Below, in pieces: positions 7,641 to 15,801 of a DNA stretch of 58,576 nucleotides. Source of the DNA: Rhodospirillaceae bacterium (GTDB lineage: Bacteria; Pseudomonadota; Alphaproteobacteria; UBA828); contig PBVE01000002.1 in the NCBI GenBank assembly GCA_002728135.1, forward strand, positions 1 through 58,576, given 5' to 3'. The translations under genes and the position numbers were made by a program. A model generated the notes under the pieces. That model worked only from the letters and a program-made list of their open reading frames with translations. It made no database searches and was not told the DNA's origin. Numbering within the stretch: the stretch's first letter is position 1; each line of letters opens with the position of its first letter.

Positions 7641-10028
7641 CTATTTAGAATCAAGTTTCAAAACTTCACAAACATAAGACTTATGAGGAACAGACCCCCC
7701 AAGCGGATCAACAAAATCACTCCCAATAGCTGAATTTAAATTAGCTGAAGTTTCTCCACGTACTGGTAATTCATCACAATCAAGCGCCTCACATCTCTGC
7801 CACCAACCATGTGTGGCTGATACAACATTCGGATCTAAATAGTCTGAAAATTTTGCCCTTGCACGCAACTTTCCATGAGGAGTTTCTATGCAGATCCAAT
7901 CATTTTCTTGGATTCCTCTTAATTCCGCTGTTGAAGGATGTAACTCAACCAGAGGATCTAGCTCCATACGCCGTAGTGATTCTTCTCCACGATTTTGACT
8001 TTGGAGAAAATGTGGGGATTTACCCGATGTTAAAATGAGAGGGTAAGTTTTTTTAGAAATATTTGGTATACCTATACTTACCATCGGTTCAATATATTTA
8101 GGTAGCGGAGAATAACCGTGTTTCAAGAAAAGCTCGGAGTAAATCTCAACTTTTTTAGTATGTGTCTCAAAACCTCTGGGTAATCCATGAACAGACTCTG
8201 CGTATTTCCTGTATCTTGTTGAAAGGTTAAGGTTAATGCCCCTAGGATTCTCTTTTAAATCTTTTAATTCTATTCCACTAGGTTCTATAAAATGCTGTAT
8301 GCCTCGTTCAAAATTTCCTCCCCAAAACTTTTCAGAGAACCCAAGTCTCTTGGCCAATTCTAAAACGATCCAAATATCTGAGCGTGACTCACCCAGAGGG
8401 GACAAAACACTCTTTCGAAACTGGACAAGTCCCGAAGCCTCCTGATCAACAACAAAATCTGTCGATATCCCCTCTCTTTCCCATGGGGAACAAACTGGCA
8501 AAAATATATCCGCATAAGAAGAAGTAGGATTTCCAAACATATCAATATGAACCATAAATTCTAGTGACTTAAAGGCTTCTTCACCAGTTCCTGCATCGGC
8601 ATGTGAGAATAGAAAATTTTTTCCAAAATTTATAAGAGCACGAATTGGATAAGGACTAGAATGAAGAATCCCGTTATAGAGTGAATCTGAATTAATCCAT
8701 CCCTCTTGCTCTGGACCTAATGGCCTGTCCAAATATCCAAGAGCTTTCTTTTTCTGAGTAAGAGATATTTCATCACCACCGGAAATATCGTTTGTTTTTG
8801 TAGTTTCTAATATTACATTCCCGCCAGGATTATCAAAATGACCTGTGAGTGAATACAATATTGCAATGGCCCTATTGGTTTGAGATGCATTTGTATGCAT
8901 CTCAAGCCCAGCCCACATATAGATTGATAGTGCCTTTGAGTTACGTATCATTTCACTCAGGTCAATGATCTCACTCTCCTTCAATTGTGTTAATTGAGCA
9001 ACATATTTGGGAGAGTATTGTGCACATAGATCTGCATATAAAGAAAATGCTGGAGAACACACTAATCGGCCATTATGCCCTTCAAAGGTGTATCTACCAC
9101 TAAGAGAAAAATTTATATCATTACCTAAATATATACCTTGCTGAGAATCATAAACCACATGTTTCTTGTTTTCCAAGTCCCAAACGACAAATTCTCGGCT
9201 GGATCCATCAGAATATAAATCTTGAGTAGTCAAAAACCTCCCATTATCCTCACGTACTAGAAAAGGACCGTTTGTCCATTGTCTAACAAAATCCATATCG
9301 AATTGTTTTTGCTGAATGAGGATGTTTGCTAAACATAGAGCTAAAGCACCGTCGGTTCCTGGTTTTATTCTTAACCAACTATCTGCCTTTACAGCAAGAC
9401 CAACACGTCGAGGGTCAATGACTACAAGTTTTGCTCCCCGTGCTTTTGCATCGGCTACACGTTTGGCATGTGCTAACCATGTCGTACTCGGATTATGCCC
9501 CCATAAAATAATACAATCTGAATTCTTATGCTCTGGCATCGGCAACGGGACACCAAATGTATATGGGAAAACCATATCACGTGAAAAACCACAAAGTTCC
9601 ATAGCAATAGCTGCATTTGGGCTCCCAAAAACCCGACGAAAACGCTCAACCCACGCATAACCGTCATTCATTGAGGTTCCTGCCGGGGTAGTAATACCAA
9701 AGCTTACTGATTCAGCACCTGACTCTTCAGAAATTGTATTTAGGTGCGTCACGATCGTATCTAATGCTTCATCCCACGATATCCTGATCCATCCAGGGTC
9801 ATTGTTTCCCTTAGGTCGTGACCGCTTCATTGGATACAAAATTCGGTCTTTATTATAAATTTTTTCGGGTGCTGATTTTCCTTTTGCACAAAGGGCTGAA
9901 CCGGTCGGATGACTTGGATCTGGTTTAACAGAGACTAGTCTACCGTCCTTAATTTCTGAAATACAACCGCATCGTGACCAACATAGGGCACAAAACCCCT
10001 GGATTTGATCATTTAATTTGTTCTCCAT
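7641..10028 (-). CDS. Molybdopterin-dependent oxidoreductase (DMSO reductase family)
   Basis: A 795-residue catalytic subunit of the DMSO reductase family, which carries bis-molybdopterin guanine dinucleotide and moves oxygen or electrons on small substrates. The N-terminal [4Fe-4S] motif is visible at Cys13, Cys16, Cys20 and Cys47. Cys146 (MELCGFSRD) is a candidate Mo ligand. The C-terminal molydop-binding domain is present (KTYPLILTSGKSPHFLQSQNR, then the beta-barrel with VSATHGWW). There is no twin-arginine signal peptide, so it should be cytoplasmic. No electron-transfer subunit gene is adjacent; the neighbours are an SDR (convergent) and a beta-oxidation set (divergent). The substrate is unknown; assimilatory or acetylene-hydratase-like roles cannot be excluded. 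Confidence 0.88.
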   Translation of the reverse strand: MENKLNDQIQGFCALCWSRCGCISEIKDGRLVSVKPDPSHPTGSALCAKGKSAPEKIYNKDRILYPMKRSRPKGNNDPGWIRISWDEALDTIVTHLNTISEESGAESVSFGITTPAGTSMNDGYAWVERFRRVFGSPNAAIAMELCGFSRDMVFPYTFGVPLPMPEHKNSDCIILWGHNPSTTWLAHAKRVADAKARGAKLVVIDPRRVGLAVKADSWLRIKPGTDGALALCLANILIQQKQFDMDFVRQWTNGPFLVREDNGRFLTTQDLYSDGSSREFVVWDLENKKHVVYDSQQGIYLGNDINFSLSGRYTFEGHNGRLVCSPAFSLYADLCAQYSPKYVAQLTQLKESEIIDLSEMIRNSKALSIYMWAGLEMHTNASQTNRAIAILYSLTGHFDNPGGNVILETTKTNDISGGDEISLTQKKKALGYLDRPLGPEQEGWINSDSLYNGILHSSPYPIRALINFGKNFLFSHADAGTGEEAFKSLEFMVHIDMFGNPTSSYADIFLPVCSPWEREGISTDFVVDQEASGLVQFRKSVLSPLGESRSDIWIVLELAKRLGFSEKFWGGNFERGIQHFIEPSGIELKDLKENPRGINLNLSTRYRKYAESVHGLPRGFETHTKKVEIYSELFLKHGYSPLPKYIEPMVSIGIPNISKKTYPLILTSGKSPHFLQSQNRGEESLRRMELDPLVELHPSTAELRGIQENDWICIETPHGKLRARAKFSDYLDPNVVSATHGWWQRCEALDCDELPVRGETSANLNSAIGSDFVDPLGGSVPHKSYVCEVLKLDSK

Positions 10029-10181
10029 CAGAATCCCCGCTCTTATGATAAGGAGAAAAATATAATCTAGAATATATCGAATTGCCTGCTATTATAAACA
10101 TAGTTTTTCCACAAAGCTGACTATTAGTTCCTATTCCACATAGGGTAAGTCAAATAATCAAGAATTATCGGGAGAAATAAA

Positions 10182-11618
10182 TTGGTTGGGATCAAAGCAT
10201 TTGGAGCGTATCTCCCACGCCGAAGATTACAGAGAAGCGTTATTGCTGAAGCTAACTGTTGGTTTGACCCATCTCTTAAAGGCCTTTCTAAAGGCGAACG
10301 TACGATGTGTAGCTGGGATGAAGATTCAATAACAATGGGTGTTGAGGCGGCTCAAGATTTGTGTGGTCTTGACGATAAAATCCAAGCCATTATTTTGGCT
10401 TCAACAACGCTACCATTTGCAGTTCGTCAAAATGCTGGAATTATTGCCGAAGCGTTAAACCTCCACAATAACATAAGGACAATGGATATAGGAGGAAGTC
10501 TTCGTGCATCTACAACCTCCCTCTTAACTGCCCTAGATATTGCTTCTGCCCAGGGTCAAGATGTTTTGTTGATCTCTTCTGATAACCGCAAAGCACGGGC
10601 AGGAAGTCAAATGGAAATGATATCAGGAGATGGAGCTGCAGCTTTAATTGTTAGTCATGATAAACCAGGGCTTAAATTTCTTGGGGCTGCATCAATTAAT
10701 GATGACTTCATAGATCATTTTAGAGCAAGTGGAGATGACTATGATTATACTTGGGAAGATAGATGGATCCGCCAAGAGGGATGGTTAAAAACTGTTCCTA
10801 ATGCAATAAATATGGCCTTGGGCAAAGTTGGACTTTCTGGCTCAGACATCGACCATCTTATAGTGCCCTGCCAATATAAGCGTGTAGCAGAATCGATTGC
10901 TAAACAATGTGGTATTAATACTGATTCTGCAGTTGATACTATGATTGATAGTGTTGGTATATGTGGAACTGCTCATCCACTTGTCATGCTTGTGTCTGCA
11001 ATTTCAAAGGCTAAGCCTGGACAAAAATTGGTAATATCAAGCTTTGGTCAGGGTTGCGATGCATTAGTATTTGAAGTAACAGACCTCATAGAAAACTATC
11101 AGCCTAATCGAGGCTTAGAAGGATGGTTAAATAGAAAAGTTGAAGAAAAAAACTATGAAAAGTTTCTCACTTTTAATGGAAATATAAATCGTGAATTTGG
11201 AAAAAGGGCTGAATTAGATAGACCACCTGCCCTGACAGCACAATATCGGAACAAGGAGGGTGTTACTGGTTTTAAGGGTGGTATATGTACTAAATGCGGA
11301 ACTATTCAATACCCAAAATCAATCTATTGTGTAAATCCAAATTGCCGAGCCAGGAATACCCAAGAATCACACTCAATGTCCAAAACTACTGCAAAGGTTA
11401 AGACTTACACCGCAGATCACCTAGTTTTTTCAATGGAACCTCCAGCATATTTTGGTCTCATAGAATTTGAGGGAGGAGGAAGAATGATGGTAGAATTTAC
11501 AGATTTGGATCCTGAAAGTTTTGATGTTGGTATTAGCACGAAAATGCATTTTCGAATTAAACACTTGGATGAAAATAGGGGTATGCGACAATATTTCTGG
11601 AAAGCATCACCAGAATAG
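10182..11618 (+). CDS. HMG-CoA synthase/ketosynthase-like protein fused to a DUF35 Zn-ribbon/OB domain
   Basis: A 478-residue two-domain protein. Residues 1 to about 300 have the thiolase/HMG-CoA synthase fold (KAFGAYLPRRRL start, GDGAAALIV, GTAHPLVML). Residues about 340-478 are a DUF35-type acyl-CoA-binding module with a zinc ribbon at Cys369, Cys372, Cys383 and Cys388, followed by an OB-fold. In true HMG-CoA synthases a catalytic Cys sits in the segment corresponding to GGSLRASTT (104-112); here that position appears to be Ser106. It starts with TTG (10182) behind GGGAGA. The next gene is an SCP2-type thiolase, so the pair resembles the archaeal thiolase/HMGCS/DUF35 channeling complex. The exact reaction is unknown. 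Confidence 0.8.
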   Translation: MVGIKAFGAYLPRRRLQRSVIAEANCWFDPSLKGLSKGERTMCSWDEDSITMGVEAAQDLCGLDDKIQAIILASTTLPFAVRQNAGIIAEALNLHNNIRTMDIGGSLRASTTSLLTALDIASAQGQDVLLISSDNRKARAGSQMEMISGDGAAALIVSHDKPGLKFLGAASINDDFIDHFRASGDDYDYTWEDRWIRQEGWLKTVPNAINMALGKVGLSGSDIDHLIVPCQYKRVAESIAKQCGINTDSAVDTMIDSVGICGTAHPLVMLVSAISKAKPGQKLVISSFGQGCDALVFEVTDLIENYQPNRGLEGWLNRKVEEKNYEKFLTFNGNINREFGKRAELDRPPALTAQYRNKEGVTGFKGGICTKCGTIQYPKSIYCVNPNCRARNTQESHSMSKTTAKVKTYTADHLVFSMEPPAYFGLIEFEGGGRMMVEFTDLDPESFDVGISTKMHFRIKHLDENRGMRQYFWKASPE

Positions 11619-11642
11619 TCCAATAATTTTTGGAGAAATAAT

Positions 11643-12845
11643 ATGGCTAAAGGTATAAGAGATAAAGTTGCAATATTGGGAATGGGTTGCTCAAAATTTG
11701 GAGAACGATGGGAGTCTGAACCTGCAGACCTGATGTCAGAAGCATATGAAGAATGTCTTGAAGATTCAGGAATTGATAGCTCTGAGATAGACGCTGCATG
11801 GCTCAGTACAGCTTTTGACGCAGTCAATGTCGGGCCAAGTGCTATCCCTTTATCAACGGCACTTCGACTTCGATATATTCCAGTCACCCATGTTGAAAAT
11901 ATGTGTGCAAGCGGGACTGAAGCCTTCCGTGGTGCTTGCTACGCAGTTGCGTCTGGCACTGCAGACTTTGCACTCGCTCTCGGCGTAGAAAAATTAAAAG
12001 ATACGGGATATGGAGGTTTACCCGCACGTGGTCGCGGGGTCACTAACGACCTAACCGCTCCTACAGTTTCAGCACCAGGTGCCTTTGCTCAACTTGCTGC
12101 TGGATATAGAGGGGCACATCGAGTTGATAAAAACGAACTAAAGCGAGCTATGGCTCATGTATCTGTTAAAAGTCATGATAATGGCCTTGGTAATCCAAAA
12201 GCCCATCTGAGAAAAAAAATAACTCATGACCAAGCAATTAATGCACCCATGGTTGCAGAACCCATTGGCCTTTTCGACTGTTGTGGAGTTAGTGATGGTG
12301 CGGCTTGTGCTATAGTAACCACACCAGAAATAGCCCTAAGCTTGGGTAAAACAAATATTGTCACAGTTAAGGCATTACAATTAAGCGTATCAAATGGGGA
12401 AGAATCTGGTTTTGATAGTTGGAATGGAGCCCATATTAAGACTACCCGAATTGCCGCCAAAAGAGCATATTCTGAAGCACAAATAAAAGACCCCAGAAAA
12501 GAAATAAGTGCTACAGAAGTCCATGATTGTTTTTCAATAACCGAATTGGTCACGATGGAAGATCTTGACCTTGCAAACGAAGGAGAAGCCTGGAAGGCGG
12601 TTCTTGATGGTCGTTTTGATGCTGAAGGGCAAATACCCTGCCAAATTGACGGAGGGTTAAAATGTTTTGGCCATCCCATCGGGGCTTCTGGACTCCGTAT
12701 GCTCTATGAAATGTTTTTACAATTCCAAGGTCGTGCTGGTGAAAGACAAATAAATAATATGAAATATGGACTGACACATAATTTAGGAGGACATCCAGTT
12801 CAAAATGTTTCTAGTGTGGCAATTATTGGACACTATGACGGCTAA
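11643..12845 (+). CDS. SCP2/SCPx-type thiolase (acetyl-CoA acetyltransferase family)
   Basis: A 400-residue thiolase-fold enzyme. The nucleophilic Cys88 lies in VENMCASGTEAFRGA, and the general acid/base His in CFGHPIGASG is near residue 344. The C-terminal loop THNLGGHPV has His-Asn in place of the CxG of classical degradative thiolases, as expected for SCP2-type thiolases. It should cleave a 3-oxoacyl-CoA with CoA, or run the reverse condensation. It follows the ketosynthase/DUF35 fusion by 24 bp and precedes the hydratase-2 gene, so it fits the last step of a branched or sterol-like acyl-CoA beta-oxidation cycle. Confidence 0.87.
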   Translation: MAKGIRDKVAILGMGCSKFGERWESEPADLMSEAYEECLEDSGIDSSEIDAAWLSTAFDAVNVGPSAIPLSTALRLRYIPVTHVENMCASGTEAFRGACYAVASGTADFALALGVEKLKDTGYGGLPARGRGVTNDLTAPTVSAPGAFAQLAAGYRGAHRVDKNELKRAMAHVSVKSHDNGLGNPKAHLRKKITHDQAINAPMVAEPIGLFDCCGVSDGAACAIVTTPEIALSLGKTNIVTVKALQLSVSNGEESGFDSWNGAHIKTTRIAAKRAYSEAQIKDPRKEISATEVHDCFSITELVTMEDLDLANEGEAWKAVLDGRFDAEGQIPCQIDGGLKCFGHPIGASGLRMLYEMFLQFQGRAGERQINNMKYGLTHNLGGHPVQNVSSVAIIGHYDG

Positions 12846-12910
12846 GATGACAATGTGTAGCTAATCTAAATTTAGCTAAATTAATTCTTGAAACAAAAGG
12901 GGTCTGATTA

Positions 12911-13756
12911 GTGAATTACGACAAACTAATGGCTTTTAATATACCTGATGTTCAACAGGATTTTTCAGAATTAGATACTATTAGATATGCAATATCAGTA
13001 GGTATAGGTCAAAATCAACTTGACCCTTGGCAATTACAGTTTGTTGATGAGTCAAACGGTCCACAAGTGATCCCCTCATTCTGCACGGTCTTAGGTCACC
13101 CAGGTTTCTGGTTAGGAGACCCCGGCACGACAGTCAATGCTACAAAACTTGTTCACGCAGCTCAGGAAATCAGAATTGAGAACCCCATTCCAAGTTCAGG
13201 CACAGTTATTGGCAAAACAAAAATTACAGATATAGTCGATAAAGGCAGTAATAAAGGTGCATTCTTATATTTAGAGAAAAAACTCACTGATAAAATAAGT
13301 GGTAAACTTTTAGCAACTGAGAAAAGAACTATTATGTTACGTGGCGATGGTGGATACAATGGACCATCTGGAAATATACCACCATTACCTCCCAATCCTT
13401 CCGGTCCTGCACTACCATCAATAAGGATCCAAACAAGGCCAGAACAGGCACTTCTATATCGCCTTAATGGTGATCCTAATCCATTACATATAGATCCCAA
13501 GGTTGCTCAAAAGGCAGGCTTTGATAAGCCAATTCTTCATGGGCTTTGTACGTTTGGAATAGCATGCCAATCACTTTTACAAACGATCTTTAATGATGAC
13601 CCCACAAGGTTTAGTAGTATGTCTGCCAGATTCTCGGCACCCGTCTTTCCAGGTGATACAATATTAATTGAAGCATGGGAAAATGGGTCTTTTCAGGCAA
13701 CAGCAATTGAAAGAGAAAAAATTGTACTCAGTAATGGATATGTTACTTCTAAATAA
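12911..13756 (+). CDS. MaoC-like enoyl-CoA hydratase 2 (MFE-2 hydratase type)
   Basis: A 281-residue protein with two hotdog halves. The second half carries the hydratase-2 signature, beginning YRLNGDPNPLHIDP and continuing through AGFDKPILHGLC. The catalytic pair Asp188 and His193 matches the Asp/His of human peroxisomal MFE-2 hydratase. It should hydrate trans-2-enoyl-CoA to (3R)-hydroxyacyl-CoA. GTG 12911 is preceded by AAAAGGGG at an 8-nt spacing. It sits between the thiolase and the MFE-2-type dehydrogenase, which would use its product. Confidence 0.9.
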   Translation: MNYDKLMAFNIPDVQQDFSELDTIRYAISVGIGQNQLDPWQLQFVDESNGPQVIPSFCTVLGHPGFWLGDPGTTVNATKLVHAAQEIRIENPIPSSGTVIGKTKITDIVDKGSNKGAFLYLEKKLTDKISGKLLATEKRTIMLRGDGGYNGPSGNIPPLPPNPSGPALPSIRIQTRPEQALLYRLNGDPNPLHIDPKVAQKAGFDKPILHGLCTFGIACQSLLQTIFNDDPTRFSSMSARFSAPVFPGDTILIEAWENGSFQATAIEREKIVLSNGYVTSK

Positions 13757-13827
13757 TAACCTTCGAAATTGATCAATATGAAACTTAACAGTTGTTAATA
13801 TAAAAAGTCATTGTAAGGAGAAAAACT

Positions 13828-14733
13828 GTGAATGAAGGAAAAGTTGCAATTGTTTCTGGAGCAGGTGGTGGAATTGGCAGAGAAATAGCAATAACTCTGG
13901 CAAAAACTGGAGCCTCAATAGTTATAAACGATATAGGCGTATCTGTAACAGGAGAAGGTGGGTCTAACAGCCCTGCTGAAGAGACTAAACAAATAATAGA
14001 TTCTTCAGGAGGTAGATCTGTCATCGATGTTAATAGCGTAGATAGCTGGGATGGAGCTAGTGCTATAGTGGATACGGCAATTAAGGAATTTGGACGTGTT
14101 GATATTGTTATAAACAATGCTGGGATATTAAGAGATACCATTTTTCACAAAATGACACCTGAACAATGGCTTTCCGTAATTGGAGTTCATCTAAACGGTA
14201 GTTTCTTTCTTAGCCGTGCGGCAGCTGAACATTTCCGTAAACAAGAATCAGGTGCCTTTGTGCATATGACAAGCACTTCAGGGCTTATAGGAAACTTTGG
14301 ACAAGCTAATTATGCTGCAGCAAAATTAGGCATCTGTGCTTTGTCAAAAGCCATAGCACTAGACATGAAAAGATTTAATGTAAGATCTAATGCTATAGCG
14401 CCTTTTGCATGGAGCAGAATGACTAATGAAATACCAGCAGAAACTGATGAACAAAAAGAAAGGGTAGCCCGATTAAAAAAAATGACGCCTGCAAAAAATG
14501 CTCCCCTAGCAGCATTTCTAGCTTCTGAAGATGCTAACAACGTAACTGGTCAAGTTTTCGCGGTAAGACATAATGAGATCTTTCTATTTGACCCCTATGA
14601 GCCTATTCGTAGTGTTCATCAAAGTGAAGGATGGGATGTTGAGTCTATAGGAGAACAAGCTATACCGGCATTAGAAGCACATTTTGCTCCCCTAACTCGC
14701 TCAGCAGATATATTCAGCTGGGATCCTATTTAA
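13828..14733 (+). CDS. MFE-2-type (3R)-hydroxyacyl-CoA dehydrogenase (SDR)
   Basis: A 301-residue SDR closely resembling the dehydrogenase domain of peroxisomal multifunctional enzyme 2. It has SGAGGGIGRE, an NDIG turn followed by an insertion rich in Gly/Ser, NNAGILRD, GNFGQANYAAAKLG and NAIAPFAWSRMT. It should oxidise (3R)-hydroxyacyl-CoA with NAD+, directly following the adjacent hydratase. About 60 extra C-terminal residues after the Rossmann core match the MFE-2 extension that lines the substrate site. The start is GTG 13828 with AAGGAG 7 nt upstream. Together with the hydratase and thiolase it gives a split MFE-2/SCPx set. Confidence 0.88.
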   Translation: MNEGKVAIVSGAGGGIGREIAITLAKTGASIVINDIGVSVTGEGGSNSPAEETKQIIDSSGGRSVIDVNSVDSWDGASAIVDTAIKEFGRVDIVINNAGILRDTIFHKMTPEQWLSVIGVHLNGSFFLSRAAAEHFRKQESGAFVHMTSTSGLIGNFGQANYAAAKLGICALSKAIALDMKRFNVRSNAIAPFAWSRMTNEIPAETDEQKERVARLKKMTPAKNAPLAAFLASEDANNVTGQVFAVRHNEIFLFDPYEPIRSVHQSEGWDVESIGEQAIPALEAHFAPLTRSADIFSWDPI

Positions 14734-14763
14734 GCTATTTAAAGTTGGTTCAGAGGTTGATAA

Positions 14764-15780
14764 ATGGAAATAGGCCTATACGCTAATACACATGGTCTAG
14801 GTAAAAAAGTGGGTGAAGCTTTTGTTCTTCAACATACACCTTTTGATGAAATATCTGCCATTGAAATAGCACAATTAGCTGAAAGCAAATTATTTCATTC
14901 GATTTGGTTTCCCGATCATGTATGCATGCCTATTAATTCCGGCAGTACCCACCCGTCAGGAGAGCGACCATATCAACCAATGCACAATATTTTAGACGGA
15001 GCTGTCCTGATGGGGGCATTAGCTGCAGCGACCTCACGTATAAAACTTGGCACTGCCGTTCTAATTGCTCCTTATAGGCACCCACTCTCTGATGCCAGGC
15101 AATTTATGACGATTGACCAGTTATCTAACGGAAGATTATTGCTCGGAGTTGGGTCTGGGTGGTTAAAAGAAGAATTTGACGCTCTTAATATTAACTATAA
15201 AACACGCAATGAAAAAACTAGCGAATGTATAGAGATCTACAAAAATTGTTGGTCTGATAAGTCTATTAATTTTTCAGGTTTGCATTATCGTTTTAATAAT
15301 ATTTCTATGGATCCTAAACCAATACAGTCACCAAGACCTCCTATTCTATATGGAGGCAATACTCCATTTGGAGCTCGCAAAGCAATTGAAAACTGCGATG
15401 GATTATACCCACTTTTTTTTGATCAACAATTTAACCCGGCCCTATATAAACCATTACAAGATATAATTCGTCGTGAAGCTGATAAAACAAAACGTAATCT
15501 CAGTGATTTTTATATGATTGCTGCTGCTTGGGCACACATAAAAGGGAATAAATCTTTAGGAAAAAGCTCAGATAGGCATACACTTACAGGAAGTATTAAC
15601 CAAATCATTGACCACTTAGCAGAGCTCGCCGAGGAAGGATATTCTTTAGTAACATGTATGCTAATGTGTCCATCTGGCTCAATAAATGAATTAAAAGATC
15701 AAATTCAAGAATTTGGTGAAGAGATTATACCTAATGTAAAAACAGTGACACCAAAGGGTGAATGGAAACCATTAAAATAA
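14764..15780 (+). CDS. LLM class flavin-dependent oxidoreductase (paralogue A)
   Basis: A 338-residue luciferase-like monooxygenase-fold enzyme, expected to use FMNH2 or F420. Family hallmarks are FHSIWFPDHV, KLGTAVLIAPYRHPL, NGRLLLGVGSGWLKEEFDAL, DPKPIQSPRPPILYGG and GARKAIENCDGLYP. It is clearly paralogous to the gene at 23368-24396; the first eleven residues differ at one position and long internal blocks match. It follows the MFE-2-type SDR by 30 bp and precedes hyuA by 21 bp, so it may be co-transcribed with both sets. The substrate is unknown; ring oxygenation before hydrolysis by HyuAB is an inference from position. Confidence 0.87.
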   Translation: MEIGLYANTHGLGKKVGEAFVLQHTPFDEISAIEIAQLAESKLFHSIWFPDHVCMPINSGSTHPSGERPYQPMHNILDGAVLMGALAAATSRIKLGTAVLIAPYRHPLSDARQFMTIDQLSNGRLLLGVGSGWLKEEFDALNINYKTRNEKTSECIEIYKNCWSDKSINFSGLHYRFNNISMDPKPIQSPRPPILYGGNTPFGARKAIENCDGLYPLFFDQQFNPALYKPLQDIIRREADKTKRNLSDFYMIAAAWAHIKGNKSLGKSSDRHTLTGSINQIIDHLAELAEEGYSLVTCMLMCPSGSINELKDQIQEFGEEIIPNVKTVTPKGEWKPLK

Positions 15781-15801
15781 TTTAAATAATTGTAGGGTAA
15801 T

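Noticed and set aside
11417..11887. Minus-strand frame of 156 codons across the ketosynthase/thiolase junction
   Set aside because: It is antisense to two well-supported genes and has low-complexity composition typical of shadow frames.
12858..12878. Seven-bp AT-rich hairpin (TAGCTAA/TTAGCTA) after the thiolase gene
   Set aside because: The stem is short and AT-rich with no T-tract; it could occur by chance in such AT-rich DNA.
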